This document shows positions 24,537 through 39,087 of a stretch of DNA of 64,000 bases, in pieces. The stretch is from Paramecium sonneborni (Eukaryota > Ciliophora > Oligohymenophorea > Peniculida > Parameciidae), in contig CAJJDN010000076.1 of assembly GCA_905182985.1 (NCBI GenBank), positions 265,952 to 329,951 on the forward strand. The letters are read 5' to 3'. How positions within the stretch are numbered: the stretch's first letter is position 1; every line of letters starts with the position of its first letter. Both the position numbers and the translations under genes were made by a program. The notes beneath the pieces were generated by a model. It ran no database searches and was not told the DNA's origin. It was given only the letters and a program-made list of their open reading frames with translations.

Positions 24537-25966
24537 AATTTTAGGAGTTGGAAAAGCTAGGTTCAGGCTCATTCAGCGAAGTTTGGAAAGTAATAAGTAT
24601 TATAAACTAGGTAATGAGGAGAGCTGACCATCAAGTTTACGCAATGAAGAAAATAAAAATGGGAACTCTCAATGAGAAAGAAAAATAGAATGCTCTTAAT
24701 GAAATTCGGCTACTTGCATCATTAAATCAAGAGTTCATAATAGGATATAAAGAAGCAATTTATATGGAAGGTATTGCTTATCAATATAATAAGAAACATA
24801 AACTTTGGGAATTATAATGGAATATGCAGATGGAGGAGATGTTGCAAAATAAATAATAAATAAAAAGAACAAGACTCAAAAGTTTTAAGAATAAGAAATT
24901 TGGTAAGCCCTGATACAAATAACGCAGGGTTTAAAAGAATTACATGAAAAATTGATATTCCATAGAGATGTTAAATCAGCTAACATTTTTATATCAAATG
25001 GGGTTTATAAATTAGGAGATTTAAACGTTTCAAAAATAGCCTAAAGAGGTCTATTGTACACATAAACAGGCACTCCATGTAATATTAGATTAAGTAAATT
25101 GAGACTACGCATCACCTGAAATTTGGAGAGATGAACCATATGACAATAAATCGGATATCTGGTCAGTAGGATGTGTTCTATACGAAATGTGTAATTTGCA
25201 TCCTCCGTTTTAAGCTTTGGATATGGAAGGACTATATAAAAAGATTCAGAAAGGAATCTTCCCTACTATAAATGGGTATAGTAATTAATTAGTTACATTA
25301 ATTGGTTAAATGCTTAGGCTTAATGCATCTGCTAGACCTAGTTGTGATCAGATTTTAAGTAGTAATTTAATGAATTCTGATTTTAGTAGATTGTACATCA
25401 AAACTCCATCTATAGCTATTAATAAAAAAATGATGAAAACAATTTAATTACCTAAAAATCTTAGCACTCTCAATGATATTCTACCTACAAAAAAGTATTA
25501 TAATGAAAATAAAGAAAATGATAACGAATCAGTTAGATACAGTGTATAATCCTCTAAATTAATGCCATTAAATAGAAAATCTGTCAATAATTCTAGTATT
25601 GAATATGAAAAAAGATTTTACAGAATTGCTTCAGTTCATGAAGATATATTACCTACTTTGCCTTCTGAATATAAATAACCAAAAGTTGTTACAAGACGTA
25701 GGCCTAGTAGCTAATACAAAGAAGAGGAAATAAATTTTGAAAGAAGAGCTGAAGCAATTGTCTAAAGAAAATAATTGCAAAAATAATTATCAGAATAACA
25801 CCCTTTGCCTAAACCTATCTTAAAAAAATAAATGAGTAATCTTCCTTATTTGTACAGAAATGTTAATGATTCTGAAAGACAAGAAAACAATAAATCTAAA
25901 TATCATTAATCTCCAAATAATTATGCCAGGAGAAATATTAGAAAACAAATTACTTCATAATAATGA
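24537..25966 (+). CDS. NEK-family protein kinase with DLN in place of DFG
   Basis: NIMA-related kinase, about 460 residues. Motifs in order: [11 protein letters not shown], the catalytic lysine in [17 protein letters not shown], then [10 protein letters not shown] where most kinases have DFG, and TGTPYYASPEIW, which is completed by removing a 25-nt intron near 25,080-25,104. Another 23-nt intron is at 24771-24793. The C-terminal third is basic, Q- and S-rich and outside the kinase fold. NEKs act on cilia, centrioles and mitosis in other species. A Leu-Asn after the metal-binding Asp is, as far as I recall, also seen in other protist NEKs, and the Asp itself is kept, so activity is likely. Confidence 0.9.
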
Positions 25967-26455
25967 TTTATATTTTAAATTCTAAATTGAATTTTTATTA
26001 ATTACTTATCGTTTTGCTTTTTTAAGAATTTAAACATATAATCTAAGAATAATATTAATATGATTAAATATTATTATATATAGATAATAATATATAATAA
26101 TAAGTTTTATTTAAGAATTTAAAAATAGAGGTTAGAATAAATTTGGTGAATAATGCCAAGTCAATCATCAAACTACAAAAAATATATGATCAATAAAACT
26201 TGAAATAAATTTTTAAGTTACAAAATTTTCATTTCTATTCACTGATTATAAAAATATTGTACAAAAATATTATTATAATACTGAATATTAATTGTAGAAA
26301 TTATTAAAGCATATTATTCTAATAAATCTATTTAATTAATAAGCAATATTTTGAAGTAATTACAGAATAATATTTCAAAACATTATAATATAACAAAAAT
26401 ATTGATTAAGTTAATAAATATTATTTATCTTCTAAATGAAATATATGAAATTTTT
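25967..26455. other. Intergenic, nothing seen
   Basis: About 490 nt between convergent genes; very AT-rich with no supported feature. Confidence 0.5.
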
Positions 26456-27990
26456 TCACACTAAGTTTGAATCCAAAGCTTTTTTATAGATTTTTGATTT
26501 ATTGCTTTTATTTTTAAAATAAAAAAACATAATTAAGCAACCAATAATTGCTAACATAATATCCAATATATAGATAGTGAACCAAATATTAAATGAAATG
26601 CCACTTTCGTTGGCAGATTCGTTGGCAGATTCGTTAGTTTTAATTATCCATATTTCATCCATAATTTGATTTGTTGATACTTGTATATGTTAAAATTATA
26701 AATGAGTTTTATTCATTACTTACAATAGGCCCACACCATTTTCTGCTAACTATTTAACTGTATAAGGTTAATCGTTATCTATTTAATAAAAATATATACA
26801 TATCATAATTTCTGGACCATAATCGGCTCCTCCAGCTCCTTCAATAATAGAGATTGGACTTTCATAATTATAATATTTATTTCCGTCTATTTAGAATGAA
26901 ACTGAGTGGTTTTAATAATAAGGCATATTTCGTTAATAATTATGTTGATGACCAGAAATATATAAATCGACATGATATTCTTAAAATAACTTTTCAAATT
27001 CAGCTAAATAGTGAAAATTATGAACACATTAATCATCATCCATGTAATTGCAGTAAATAGGATAATGTGTAAATACAACAATCCATGGAACTTCTTATCT
27101 ATTTTAAACTGCTTAAATCAAATCATTTTTGAATTGAGATAGCAATCTTTCTTAAGTACTATTATTAGGATCAGCTTTGTAAACAATCATAACAGGGTCA
27201 TACTATATAAAATGTACCAAACCTATGTTAAAACTATAAAAATTATTTTAGTAATTAGAAGTGTCATATTCATTTAGATATAACATTTAAAAGTTTTATC
27301 TAAGAAAAGTTTATTTATAATCATAGCCACCATCATGATTTCCAGGTGCAATCATAAAAGGATATTATGAAGTAAATAAGCTAATTCTACTTAGCCATTA
27401 CTCTCCCCTTAAGCAATTTTCAGATTCCAAATCATATGCCATATCTCCAGTGAAGAGTAAACTATCAAATTCTGTTTCTTCCTTTATTTATTATTCAAAC
27501 CAATCAAAAGTTGGCTTAGATCTATTTAGTTTCCAACTTGAATCCATATCTCCAAAAAATAGCACTTTAGTTGTATTTTAATATAGATGAGGTAATTTCA
27601 CAATGGCTTCTTTCACTAAAGAGTCTTTCTATTTTAAAATATACTGTATTTTTGACGTTTATTGAATAGGTATTTAAAATGTATGTATATAGGTTTCGTA
27701 TTAAATATTTGCTTTAGTATCAACATAAACATCAGTCATATTTAAAAATTTTGTTTTGTAACTTGTAAGATTGAAATCCTGATCTCCTTTAACTTATAAC
27801 GAAAAATAATTATTGCATTTACTCTTTTGAGAATAAATGATATTATTACTTTTGTATTGAATACTATTCTTAATGCATCTGTATCTATTTTTAAAAATGT
27901 GTAGTAATGGCCTAAAAATAATCTTATACCAAATGGTTCACATTAATCTTAAGTTCTTATAGTTAAAAATAAGAACATTATTAGAAACAT
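26456..27990 (-). CDS. Membrane-anchored purple acid phosphatase
   Basis: Metallophosphatase of the purple acid phosphatase family, with the five metal-binding blocks: FFGDMD, FTGDMAYDL, APGNHDGG, VVFTHYPIY and SGHQHNYQRNMP. It starts with a signal peptide (MFLIMFLFLTI) and PFGIRLFLG, as in the family. A 26-nt intron follows RIVFNTK. The C-terminal extension repeats NES three times (NESANESANES, three N-glycosylation sequons), then has one membrane span (about 25 residues) and a basic tail KNKSNKSKIYKK. This predicts a type I protein with the catalytic domain outside the cell or in the lumen of lysosome-like vesicles. It removes phosphate from monoesters at low pH. Confidence 0.9.
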
Positions 27991-29763
27991 AATTAATAAT
28001 TTAAAAATTTTAATTTCATAAAAAATATTCAAAATAATCTTGGAATGCTCAGCTTGTTTGTAATTATTATATTTAAGGTTTGATTGGATTTTATTTAAAT
28101 AAAATATAATTAAGAAAAAAAATAATTAGTTTTTAATAGATTAAGAAAGATGAATGTATAATTTTTATTAAGTGTTTTTGAGAATTAATTAAACTAAAAT
28201 TGATTTCTTTAAATGAATTATCACATTATATTTGTAATTTTTGATTAATAATTAATCTAAAAAACAATTTGAATAATAATTTTCTGAATTATATTCAAAG
28301 ATATGCGGAAATAATAGATTTTATTATAATTTAGCATTTAATTAATTTTGAGATGATATTTCTATCGTGCAGCAAATATTTTTTTAAAAGAATCTTTTTG
28401 CTTGAATAGAAATTGAAAAATTAGTAAAAAATACTTATAATATATAATTTCTGTTAAATAATAATTAGAATCAGAGTGACATCATAAGAACTTGCTGAAA
28501 ATTTGAAGACAGTGTTTAATGAATAGAAATAAATCAAATTATTGATATAAAGGACCAGTATTAACATTAGATTGTCATGATAGGTTAATAGACTGAATTC
28601 AAGAGTGATTTTTTATCAGCTCAATTAAGATCATTTAAATTTCTATTATTAATAAAAAAAATTATTAAAAGACCAAACCGAAAATTAATCCATATCTAAA
28701 TGATCGATACTATAGTGAATTAATCTATTGATAAAGGAATCTATTTTTAAAATGAACTTTAAATTTGTTAGAAAACTGAGTTTAGAGATTATGGAGTTGA
28801 CTTAAAAGCTTATCTAAATTTCCTTAATCTAGAAAATATTTATTTAAAGCACAAGAACTTTTAAAGGTTCTCTTTCTCCAATTGGTATAAAACGATTCAC
28901 TGTCTAATGGGATTTAAATCTAAGTTAGGTTTAGAGAGAATAGGAATGGGAGATTAAGATTGATGGATATGAGAAATAGATTTTTCAGTTTAATTATCTA
29001 TATACGATTAAAATTTACATAATGAAATCATTTTATGAAGAATTTTTTTGCAATGAATTTTAATAATAGTTCATAAACCATATTATCTGTTACTTTTTAT
29101 TTGCAATAATAATAGTTTTTAGAAGGCTTATGCTTGAATCATATACATGTTGGAATAGACTCAAAATATTTCTTTACTTCTTCTATTTAAACTTATTTAA
29201 AATATTGAATCTAATTTGATTAACTTTTTGGACTTCATTTTATTTTAATAAATTAATGAAAAATATTGTAGATAATCGTATATAACTTGAAAAATTCCTC
29301 ATTTATGGATTAAAAATAGCAAATTATCATAAATATTCATCATATGTTTTGGTTTTGAATGAAATCTATTTGAATGGTTGTAATTTGATTTTATGAAAGA
29401 GTATTTTAGTATTGTGGCATTCTTTTAATCTTTTTTCCTTTATTTCTGTTCAGTATATATTATTGATTCTTTATTAATATTAAGAGATCTAAAATATAAT
29501 CAATAATGTTAATTATCATTAAATCATTAAGTTTCTTTTATTCAGATTTTAAAAAACACTATAAACTCATTATATCTAATAAAACAATTACATTTAAAAT
29601 AAATTCAGTTTTATGTTGACTAAAAATTATAACTCAAGCTTACAGCTTATGTTATTATATGTAAAATAATGATAGAAATTCTTGAATCTATAAAATAGGA
29701 TTGACTTTAAAGAATCTTGAATGTTTTTATTGAAATTACTCCAATAAATAATAATTGTTTTAC
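27991..29763. other. Long intergenic stretch with a TPR-gene scrap
   Basis: About 1.8 kb with no intact gene. Around 28,810-28,865 the sequence resembles 6,038-6,095 of the relict at 5.8 kb, about four bases in five by eye, suggesting a second decayed copy of the same family. The rest is A/T-rich without a supported feature. Confidence 0.45.
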
Positions 29764-31491
29764 ATGATAAACTCAATTAAAAACTAATTTAAGCAATAGC
29801 TTGAACTACTTCAAAATAAAAAGTACAAGAAGCCTGCATTTGAAGCTTATAACATGAAAAGAGCCTTTGTTACATTGGATTAAGCATTTGAGTATGTTGG
29901 AGACAATTCGAAATATCAATAGAGGATCACATTATTATTATGCATATAGTTTTTGTTTTACTCCTTTTTTGTAATGGGTATGCCGTATTTATTATAAAAT
30001 CCATCAAAATATTGTACTGATGGAATTTGTATCGAATATCCTAATTGTAATAATAGAATAGATAGTTTAATTGGATTTGATAGTATAGCAAAAGAATTTG
30101 GGTTATTTTGTAATGGTAGGAAAGCATTTATAGCAGCATTATTTTTTGTTGGTTAAATGTTTGGAGGGTTTACATTTCCAATATTGGCAAATATATTTGG
30201 AAGAAGAAAAATTTTATTATTTGGAATGAGTTTAGGTTCAGTATCAATATTTGTTGGATCACTTTGCAATAGTTTATTATCTCTATATACACTTTTCTTC
30301 ATAGCAGGTTTTGGATTGAGTGGATATGAGACTGTAGTTTATGTTTACATAAATGAGATAAGTGCACTAAGATTTAGATCAATAGCAAGTTCATTATTAA
30401 TAGTGATTTGGAGTTCTTCAATGCTTATATATCCATTTATAGTAGATATATTTTAATCATGGAGATCGCTGATGATGTGGAGCATAGGTGTTCCACTTTT
30501 AGTAACAGTAGTATTGGATTACTTTTATTTTGTTGAATCACCAAGATGGTTGATTTCAAAATAATAATATGATGAATGCAGAAAAGTGTTTAGATTTATG
30601 AGTATATTTAATAAAAGGAGACCTTTTGAATTTAATTTCATGGAAGAATTAGATAAATTTAATAATAGATGTGTTAAGTTGGCTTCGGTAAAGAGAGTGG
30701 ATACATAAATTAATTTAATTTAACATACAAATTAGTCAGCAGGATATTGGGAATTATTAAAGAGATCAAAGTTACTAATATAAACATCAATATTAGTTTA
30801 AATGTGGTTTTTAAGATATTTCACATATTATGGTCTATAATTTTCAGTATCAACATTTGGTATATCAATGACTACTACATTGAGGATGTTGGCTCTTGTT
30901 GAATTAATGACTGGGATGTCAAGCTGTAAGATTTATTTAATAATATAGTATATTTTAAGTTGAAATACCCAAGAATAATATCATTATAGTTTTGTCTATT
31001 GACAATGATTTTGAGTGCCACATTAGCTTATATAGATATTCCTCAAGAATGTTAAGGTTCGTTATGTTGGCAATAAATTCTTCATTTACTTAGTGCCATA
31101 TTGATCAAGGCAAGCATTACTATTTATAATTCAATGCTTAATACTTATACAGGAGAAGCTTATGTAACATCAGTTAGATCATATGGATACGGAGTTTGTA
31201 TGACCTTTGGATAACTTGGAAGTACTTTTGCACCTCTGTATGTGTCTTATGTGTAGGAAATATATCAATAAGCAAGTGCAATTACAATAGTTGGTTTAAT
31301 GGCAATACTTGCTCTTGGCCTGACATGGTGTGTATTAATATTAATAAGAATATCTTAGGTTTTTACAAGAAACCTACAAAAAGGATATGTATGATAATTT
31401 GACAGATGAAGTGATGGCAAATTAAACTCTTCCTCTAATTAATCAGGATATGTAATTTGATGAAATCGAACTTTAACAATTAAGCAGATGA
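29764..31491 (+). CDS. SLC22-like organic ion transporter
   Basis: Major facilitator protein of about 560 residues. Following a long soluble loop with several cysteines after the first span (YCTDGICIEYPNC), it has GQMFGGFTFPILANIFGRRK in loop 2-3, the GxxxDxxGRRK-type motif, then ESPRWLIS before the central loop, as in SLC22 organic cation/anion carriers. A 23-nt intron sits near 30,925-30,947 and another near 31,330-31,360; splicing the latter yields FLQETYKKDMYD, the family's C-terminal pattern. It ends at TGA 31489-31491 with LSR. The substrate cannot be told. The next gene starts only 27 nt on. Confidence 0.88.
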
Positions 31492-31517
31492 TTAATATAA
31501 TTATATATATTTTTTTT

Positions 31518-33058
31518 ATGCAACAGTTGAGGAGTAGCCATTTCTAATTAGGATAAACTGACTAAAGTATCTAGATTATACATCATAATTTTAGAGAATT
31601 AATTCACTTCAACAATGAAAATGAATTTCAAAGGGGATTAAGTAAATAATTAAGCCACTGGAGTGGGAGATTAATTGAATCTAAGAGGTGTTCATTTTCA
31701 TTTAGGAGAATCTAAACGTAAAGTTTGAATTTATATACTCTAGCTTCATATAACACTATTTTTAAGACTGATTTTTAAGGTAAGCAAATTGGTGAACCGG
31801 CTACTTTGAATGAAGAAAAAAAAAATGACTTAAGGACAAATCATTTTGTACTTGGTCATCAATAGGCTTAATAAGTATCAATTACAAGAGCAACATATAA
31901 TGAAAAACCACTCCAGCCAGGATTATAAAATGAGCAAGAAAGTAAAATGCATTTATCCTAAATATGAGTACAAAAAAATAAAATGAGATCACATCATCAT
32001 AATTTCGCTGAAAGCTCTCATAAGATGATGCAAACCAATTATAATTAATAATATTAACCGTAATAGTTAGAGCCAAAATAAGATTTAGCCGAAAGAGCAA
32101 GACAACTTAGAGTTTCCAATATATTCCTTGGAAAAGAGGTAAATAATACATACCAAAATTATTATTAGTAAGTTCCCATGATAACAGCCTAGTAAGAAGA
32201 CTATAATAAAAAAGAAGGAGGAGCATAAGCATCCTTTAAACCTGGATTTTAGTCAACTCATTTTAATTTTGGTAATGCTAATCCTGATTTTAAAACCATG
32301 AATCAAGAATTCTTCCATCAGCAAGAAGTAACTTCAAATCCATTTGCTGAAGAAAATAGACAAAATCTTAGAGGTTAAACTAATTTTAATTGTTTTAGCA
32401 ACTCATTTTACTTTAGGAAAAGATAACCAACCATATCAATCTGAATAAATGTCACATTTCAGACCATATTCAGAAAATAAAGTTAATTATATCAACAACA
32501 CTGCTGCCTTATAAGGAAGTCATTTCACTATTGGAGATCCTAGATTTATGAATCATAAAACTTAAACTTTCTACAATTCAACAATGAAACCTCCTGAATA
32601 ATAGTTAAGTTCATAGGCAAGAGATTAATTAATGGATAGAGGATCAAACTTTAAAGTTGGAACAGATAACATTTCATATAGATCAGAAATGCAATCAAAG
32701 TATTTTATTAAATTTATCTTTAAGTTTTAAGAACCCATCAGGGTAACCTGGTTAATTATCTGATAAACTCTTAAAAGACTTACGATCTTCTCATTTCGGT
32801 TTGAATGATAATGTAAGCAAAAATACTTTCATGACCACTAAATAAGTTGAAGCAATGAATTAATAATAAGGATAACCAAATAGGTTGGATCCACATGCAA
32901 CTGCTAATTTAAGATCTCATCATTTTAACCTTGGATAGACTAAAGGAGATTTAATTTCATAAACTCATGATATACATCGACCGCTGATAGGAAAACCTAA
33001 TACATTAAATTAATAGTAAGCAAATAATTTAAGAAAACATCATTTTGCATTATCGTGA
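31518..33058 (+). CDS. HF-repeat protein, about twelve LR..HF.LG motifs
   Basis: About 450 residues in six exons, all joined by 25-28-nt introns. The frame is coherent from MQQLRSSHFQLG to the end, HHFALS then TGA. A short motif recurs about every 30-45 residues: LRSSHFQLG, LRGVHFHLG, LRTNHFVLG, MRSHHHNFA, LRVSNIFLG, QSTHFNFG, LRATHFTLG, LQGSHFTIG, DRGSNFKVG, LRSSHFGLN, LRSHHFNLG, LRKHHFALS. Spacers are polar and Q/N-rich. Regular short motifs in an otherwise unfolded chain resemble microtubule-lumen or lattice proteins of axonemes, whose repeat pitch fits tubulin spacing. That is an analogy; I do not know a named family. Confidence 0.8.
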
Positions 33059-33087
33059 TATCATAACATAATAATAATTTATGAATA

Positions 33088-33547
33088 TCATCTTCTATTA
33101 TCAGTTTTAGGGGTTAATTATTATAAGGTTTAGTCAAAATGTTATCTTAATTTCTCTATTGCATTATTGGTTTGCAAAGTTAGTTTTTCCTAAAATTATT
33201 TTTATTCCATTAACAACCTTTCCTCCTATTTTTACTATTTGACTCTTCTTAATTGTTCTTATGAATCTTGAGTTAATTATTTTTAATTCAATAATTGTTA
33301 ATCCAATGTTTTCACTCTCTTTCTATAATTTTCTAAATCTTCTAGCAAACCAGATATCATTTATTTCTAATTTTATAATAATAATTACATTGTCTTAATT
33401 TTCTAGCTTAAGTTTTTAAATTTTATCATATGATTCATGATAATCTTTTCTATATTTTAAGGCCTTCATTTTATAATTGGGATAATCATCATCATCAGAG
33501 CTTGCAGGATATTCAATAAGTGCTTTTGCATGCTTTTCTAAGTTCAT
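33088..33547 (-). CDS. Short coiled-coil protein
   Basis: About 145 residues in two exons with a 22-nt intron. It opens MNLEKHAKALIEYPASSDDDD, then forms one long heptad-rich helix (LLEDLENYRKRVKTLDQQ...EERLLMEQKQFQEKL). TGA at 33088-33090. No family recognised. It lies tail-to-tail with the HF-repeat gene, 29 nt apart. Confidence 0.7.
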
Positions 33548-33618
33548 AAGATATTCGTTAATAAAAATATAAAATTATATATACTATTATTTAATGTATT
33601 ATTTATCAATTTACCAAA

Positions 33619-34537
33619 TCAAAGATCTAAGTCTTATTTCTTATTTTTCTTAGACTTTTAATTTCTCTTTTCAATTTCTTATTTCACTCTTTCTAAGTCC
33701 TAAAATTATTAATTAAATAATACTTTATCAACTTGATGAGAACCGCTTTGTGTTTTTTTGGCTTTTTCTGCTAAAACCTTTTTGATGTCAACTTTTTCAT
33801 TCTATTATTATTATTGTTATGGTTATTGTTATTATTACTATTGTTATTATTCTGGCTTATTTTCTGTGGTAACTGGTTATTTATCAGCATCTTTATTTTT
33901 ATTCTTTTTCTTCTTTTTTTTTTCTTAATCTCCAGTTTATTGAGATTCTTTTTAAGTGAATCCTAATTCATTTAAAATAGCATCTAAATCTTCATTATCT
34001 TTTTTCTTTTAATCTTTCTTTTTTGATTATTATTATTATTTTTCTTCTTATGTTTATCTTTGTTTCAAGACTAAGTTTAAATTTATAAAATTACTTTGGT
34101 ATTAATCAATTTATTCTTCTTTAGGTTATTCTTAGGTTTGAGTTTATTCTTCAGGTTAGGTAGTTTCTTGAGGTTTTTATTCCTCTTCATCACTGTCATT
34201 CATAAGTCCTTGGAAATTATTTTTCTATGGAAATATAAATATTGAATACACTTGGTTTGATTCTTCTAGCTTCTAATTAAGCTTGTTATTCTTTTTAAAT
34301 TTGTTCAGCCTATTTCTTTTATAACTCTTTGAGCCTAACCCATTCTGGTTTATGATGCTTTTAATATGGTTTTTTTGACTATTTCTTTTGTTCATTATTT
34401 AATTCTTATGGTTATTCTTATTTGACATCTTAGGGTTAAATTTCTTAATTTTATGTTTCTTATGGATGTTGTGGAACAATTTCTTCATCATCAGAGATCT
34501 CTGCCCAATTGACATTTGCTGTAGTACTTTCAGCCAT
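33619..34537 (-). CDS. Q/K-rich low-complexity protein
   Basis: About 280 residues from ATG 34537, two introns (27 and 24 nt). N-terminus MAESTTANVNWAEISDDEE, then runs rich in E, Q and K, a poly-lysine segment, and a glutamine tract near 33,810-33,870 written mostly as TAA and TAG with one proline inside. A helical, charged end follows. The NWAEISDDE start resembles translation or ribosome-associated proteins, but this is weak. Start lies 46 nt below the MCM6 stop on the same strand. Confidence 0.7.
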
Positions 34538-34582
34538 TTGAAGATATAAATAATTTTTAAATATTTATAAAGTTAATAATAA

Positions 34583-37048
<2,466 letters not shown>

Positions 37049-37929
37049 AATTTAATTATTATCCGCGAAATTATATTGAAAGCGCCAATTAATTATTACC
37101 AAAAATTTTCAATTTTTTAAAAACCAAAATTTTCTTATTTTTAAAAGATCTTTTTTTCTTCATCTTTCTCAAAATCTCTTTATATTTAAGTGAAATACTT
37201 ACATTTCTCTCAAGAAAAATCAATCTTTTTCCATAAAAAATCAATCATAGTTAGATATCCTACCTTCATATTATTGATTATACATAAATTTTAAACAAGT
37301 TCGATTCCTTTTGATGACCATTTTTTAGATTTTATGAATTAATCTTATCTCATATAATTTTAGGTTTTTAGAACCGATTAATAAAAAATCCTGAATATTA
37401 TAGTTCAATTAACTAATCATAAAAATCAACTCAATAAAGTATATTGTAATTAAGTTTAATTTCTTTACTATTGAAAATCAAAAACATATTTAATTTAGAT
37501 CTGTTACTATTGATTAAGTTAAAGAATTGAGTTTAGTGATTTTTATGGGAGCTGAGTGATATTTTATAAAAATTATTTGAATAGAAAAAGAACATAAAAA
37601 GAACATAAAATAACTATTGAAATTATAAGATTGAAAAAATAGATTTATAAAATAAATGGGTTATAAAATTAATAAATAACTGGCAACTATAGTAAAATAA
37701 TTTCTAATTGGGGAGATAATGTAAAACCAGATGGAAAAAAGAATAGCATAATAATCCATAATATAGGAAAAGTGATCTAATAAAATTACATCTAACAGGA
37801 AATATCAATGAGGATTTTATATATTCATATATTGATAGATTCTTCAGATTAATTTAATAATTTTTAGTTGTTTAAAGAAGTAGATGGAAGAGTTTTCTGA
37901 AAAATTTGATATAATTGTAATTATAAATA
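37049..37929. promoter_or_regulatory. Divergent intergenic region between MCM6 and NAP1 genes
   Basis: 880 nt between two divergent starts, long for this window. It holds no gene. A short direct repeat (aaaagaacata twice) occurs near 37,585-37,605. A shared control region is inference from position only. Confidence 0.3.
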
Positions 37930-38911
37930 ATGGCATAAAATCCTGCCATCATCGAAGTGGCTGAGAATCCTGAGGAAATAAAAAAGAAAATTAAAGCTTT
38001 GCCACTGAAGGAGAAGTTGAAAGCAGTGGCATTGAATTATTATTTGTAACAAAAAAAGAAATTGGATATAGAATTAGAGAAAGAGATGAAAAAACTTTAG
38101 ATTCAATTTGATGAAAAAGCAGCAAAGATATATAAAGCAGTAGATATGATGAAATAACAGATAGTCAAATGAAATAATAGAAGGGACACGTTTGCTTACA
38201 GAAGAAGAATTGAAGGATGTTGATTTTTATTTAGAAGGAGAGGAAGCAACATAAAAGAATTAAGCATTGACAGCAGAGCCAATTAATGGTTATTGGTTTA
38301 AAGCTCTAAAGAATTCTGATATTATAGCTTAAGAAATAAAAGATAGAGATGATCCAATATTAAAATCTTTAACAAAGATTGAATATGAACCATAAGAGAA
38401 GAGTGATAATTTTTCATTAAATTTTTACTTTGCTCCTAATGATTATTTCAAAAATACAGTATTGAAGAAGAAATTTATTTTGAAAGGTTAATGATTAAAT
38501 AATATATATAGATGGTGAGAATCCAGTAAAAAGTGAAGGAACTATTATTGAGTGGAATGATGGTAAAAATGTGACTAGAAAATTAATAAAGAAAAAATAA
38601 TTGGAAAAGAAGAGTGGTATAGTGAAAACAATTTCTCAGGAAGTAGATGCAGAAAGCTTTTTTATTTTTTTTAAACCAATAAATTTAGAAGATAAAGAAT
38701 AAATAGAAAAATGGGTTTAAGAAAATAAATTAGATAAATATGCTGAGCGTATGGATATTGATTATGATATTGCTCGTATGATAATTGATGAAATTATTCC
38801 TTATTCGTTGGAGTATTATTTGGGAGTTAAAATTAATGATGCCTTTGATGATATTGAGGAAGTAGATGCAGAATCATCAAAGGGAAGTGATGAAGAAGAA
38901 GAAAACAAATG
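37930..38911 (+). CDS. NAP1-family histone chaperone
   Basis: About 305 residues in three exons (introns of 25 nt each, near 38,139 and 38,488). The dimerisation helix is LNYYLQQKKKLDIELEKEMK; then IIEGTRLLTEEELKDVD, PINGYWFKALKNSD, LNFYFAPNDYF, FFIFFKPIN and DYDIARMIIDEIIPYSLEYY all follow the NAP fold in order. The tail is acidic (SDEEEENK). The family shuttles histones H2A-H2B and assembles nucleosomes. It is divergent from MCM6. Confidence 0.93.
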
Positions 38912-39087
38912 AAGAAATAATAAGAGAAATGATGAATTTAAAAAACATAAATTAATTATTATAATTTTTATAATAATTATTAAAATATATATTATAAATA
39001 AGATCTAAAACCTTATATATTATTACGCAATATAATCATTATTCATATCCTCTGAAAACTATCGAGATATTAATTTAATAAAATTTA

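Noticed and set aside
37290..37310. tRNA T-loop-like GTTCGATTCC
   Set aside because: The flanking bases do not form the T stem and no anticodon arm precedes it.
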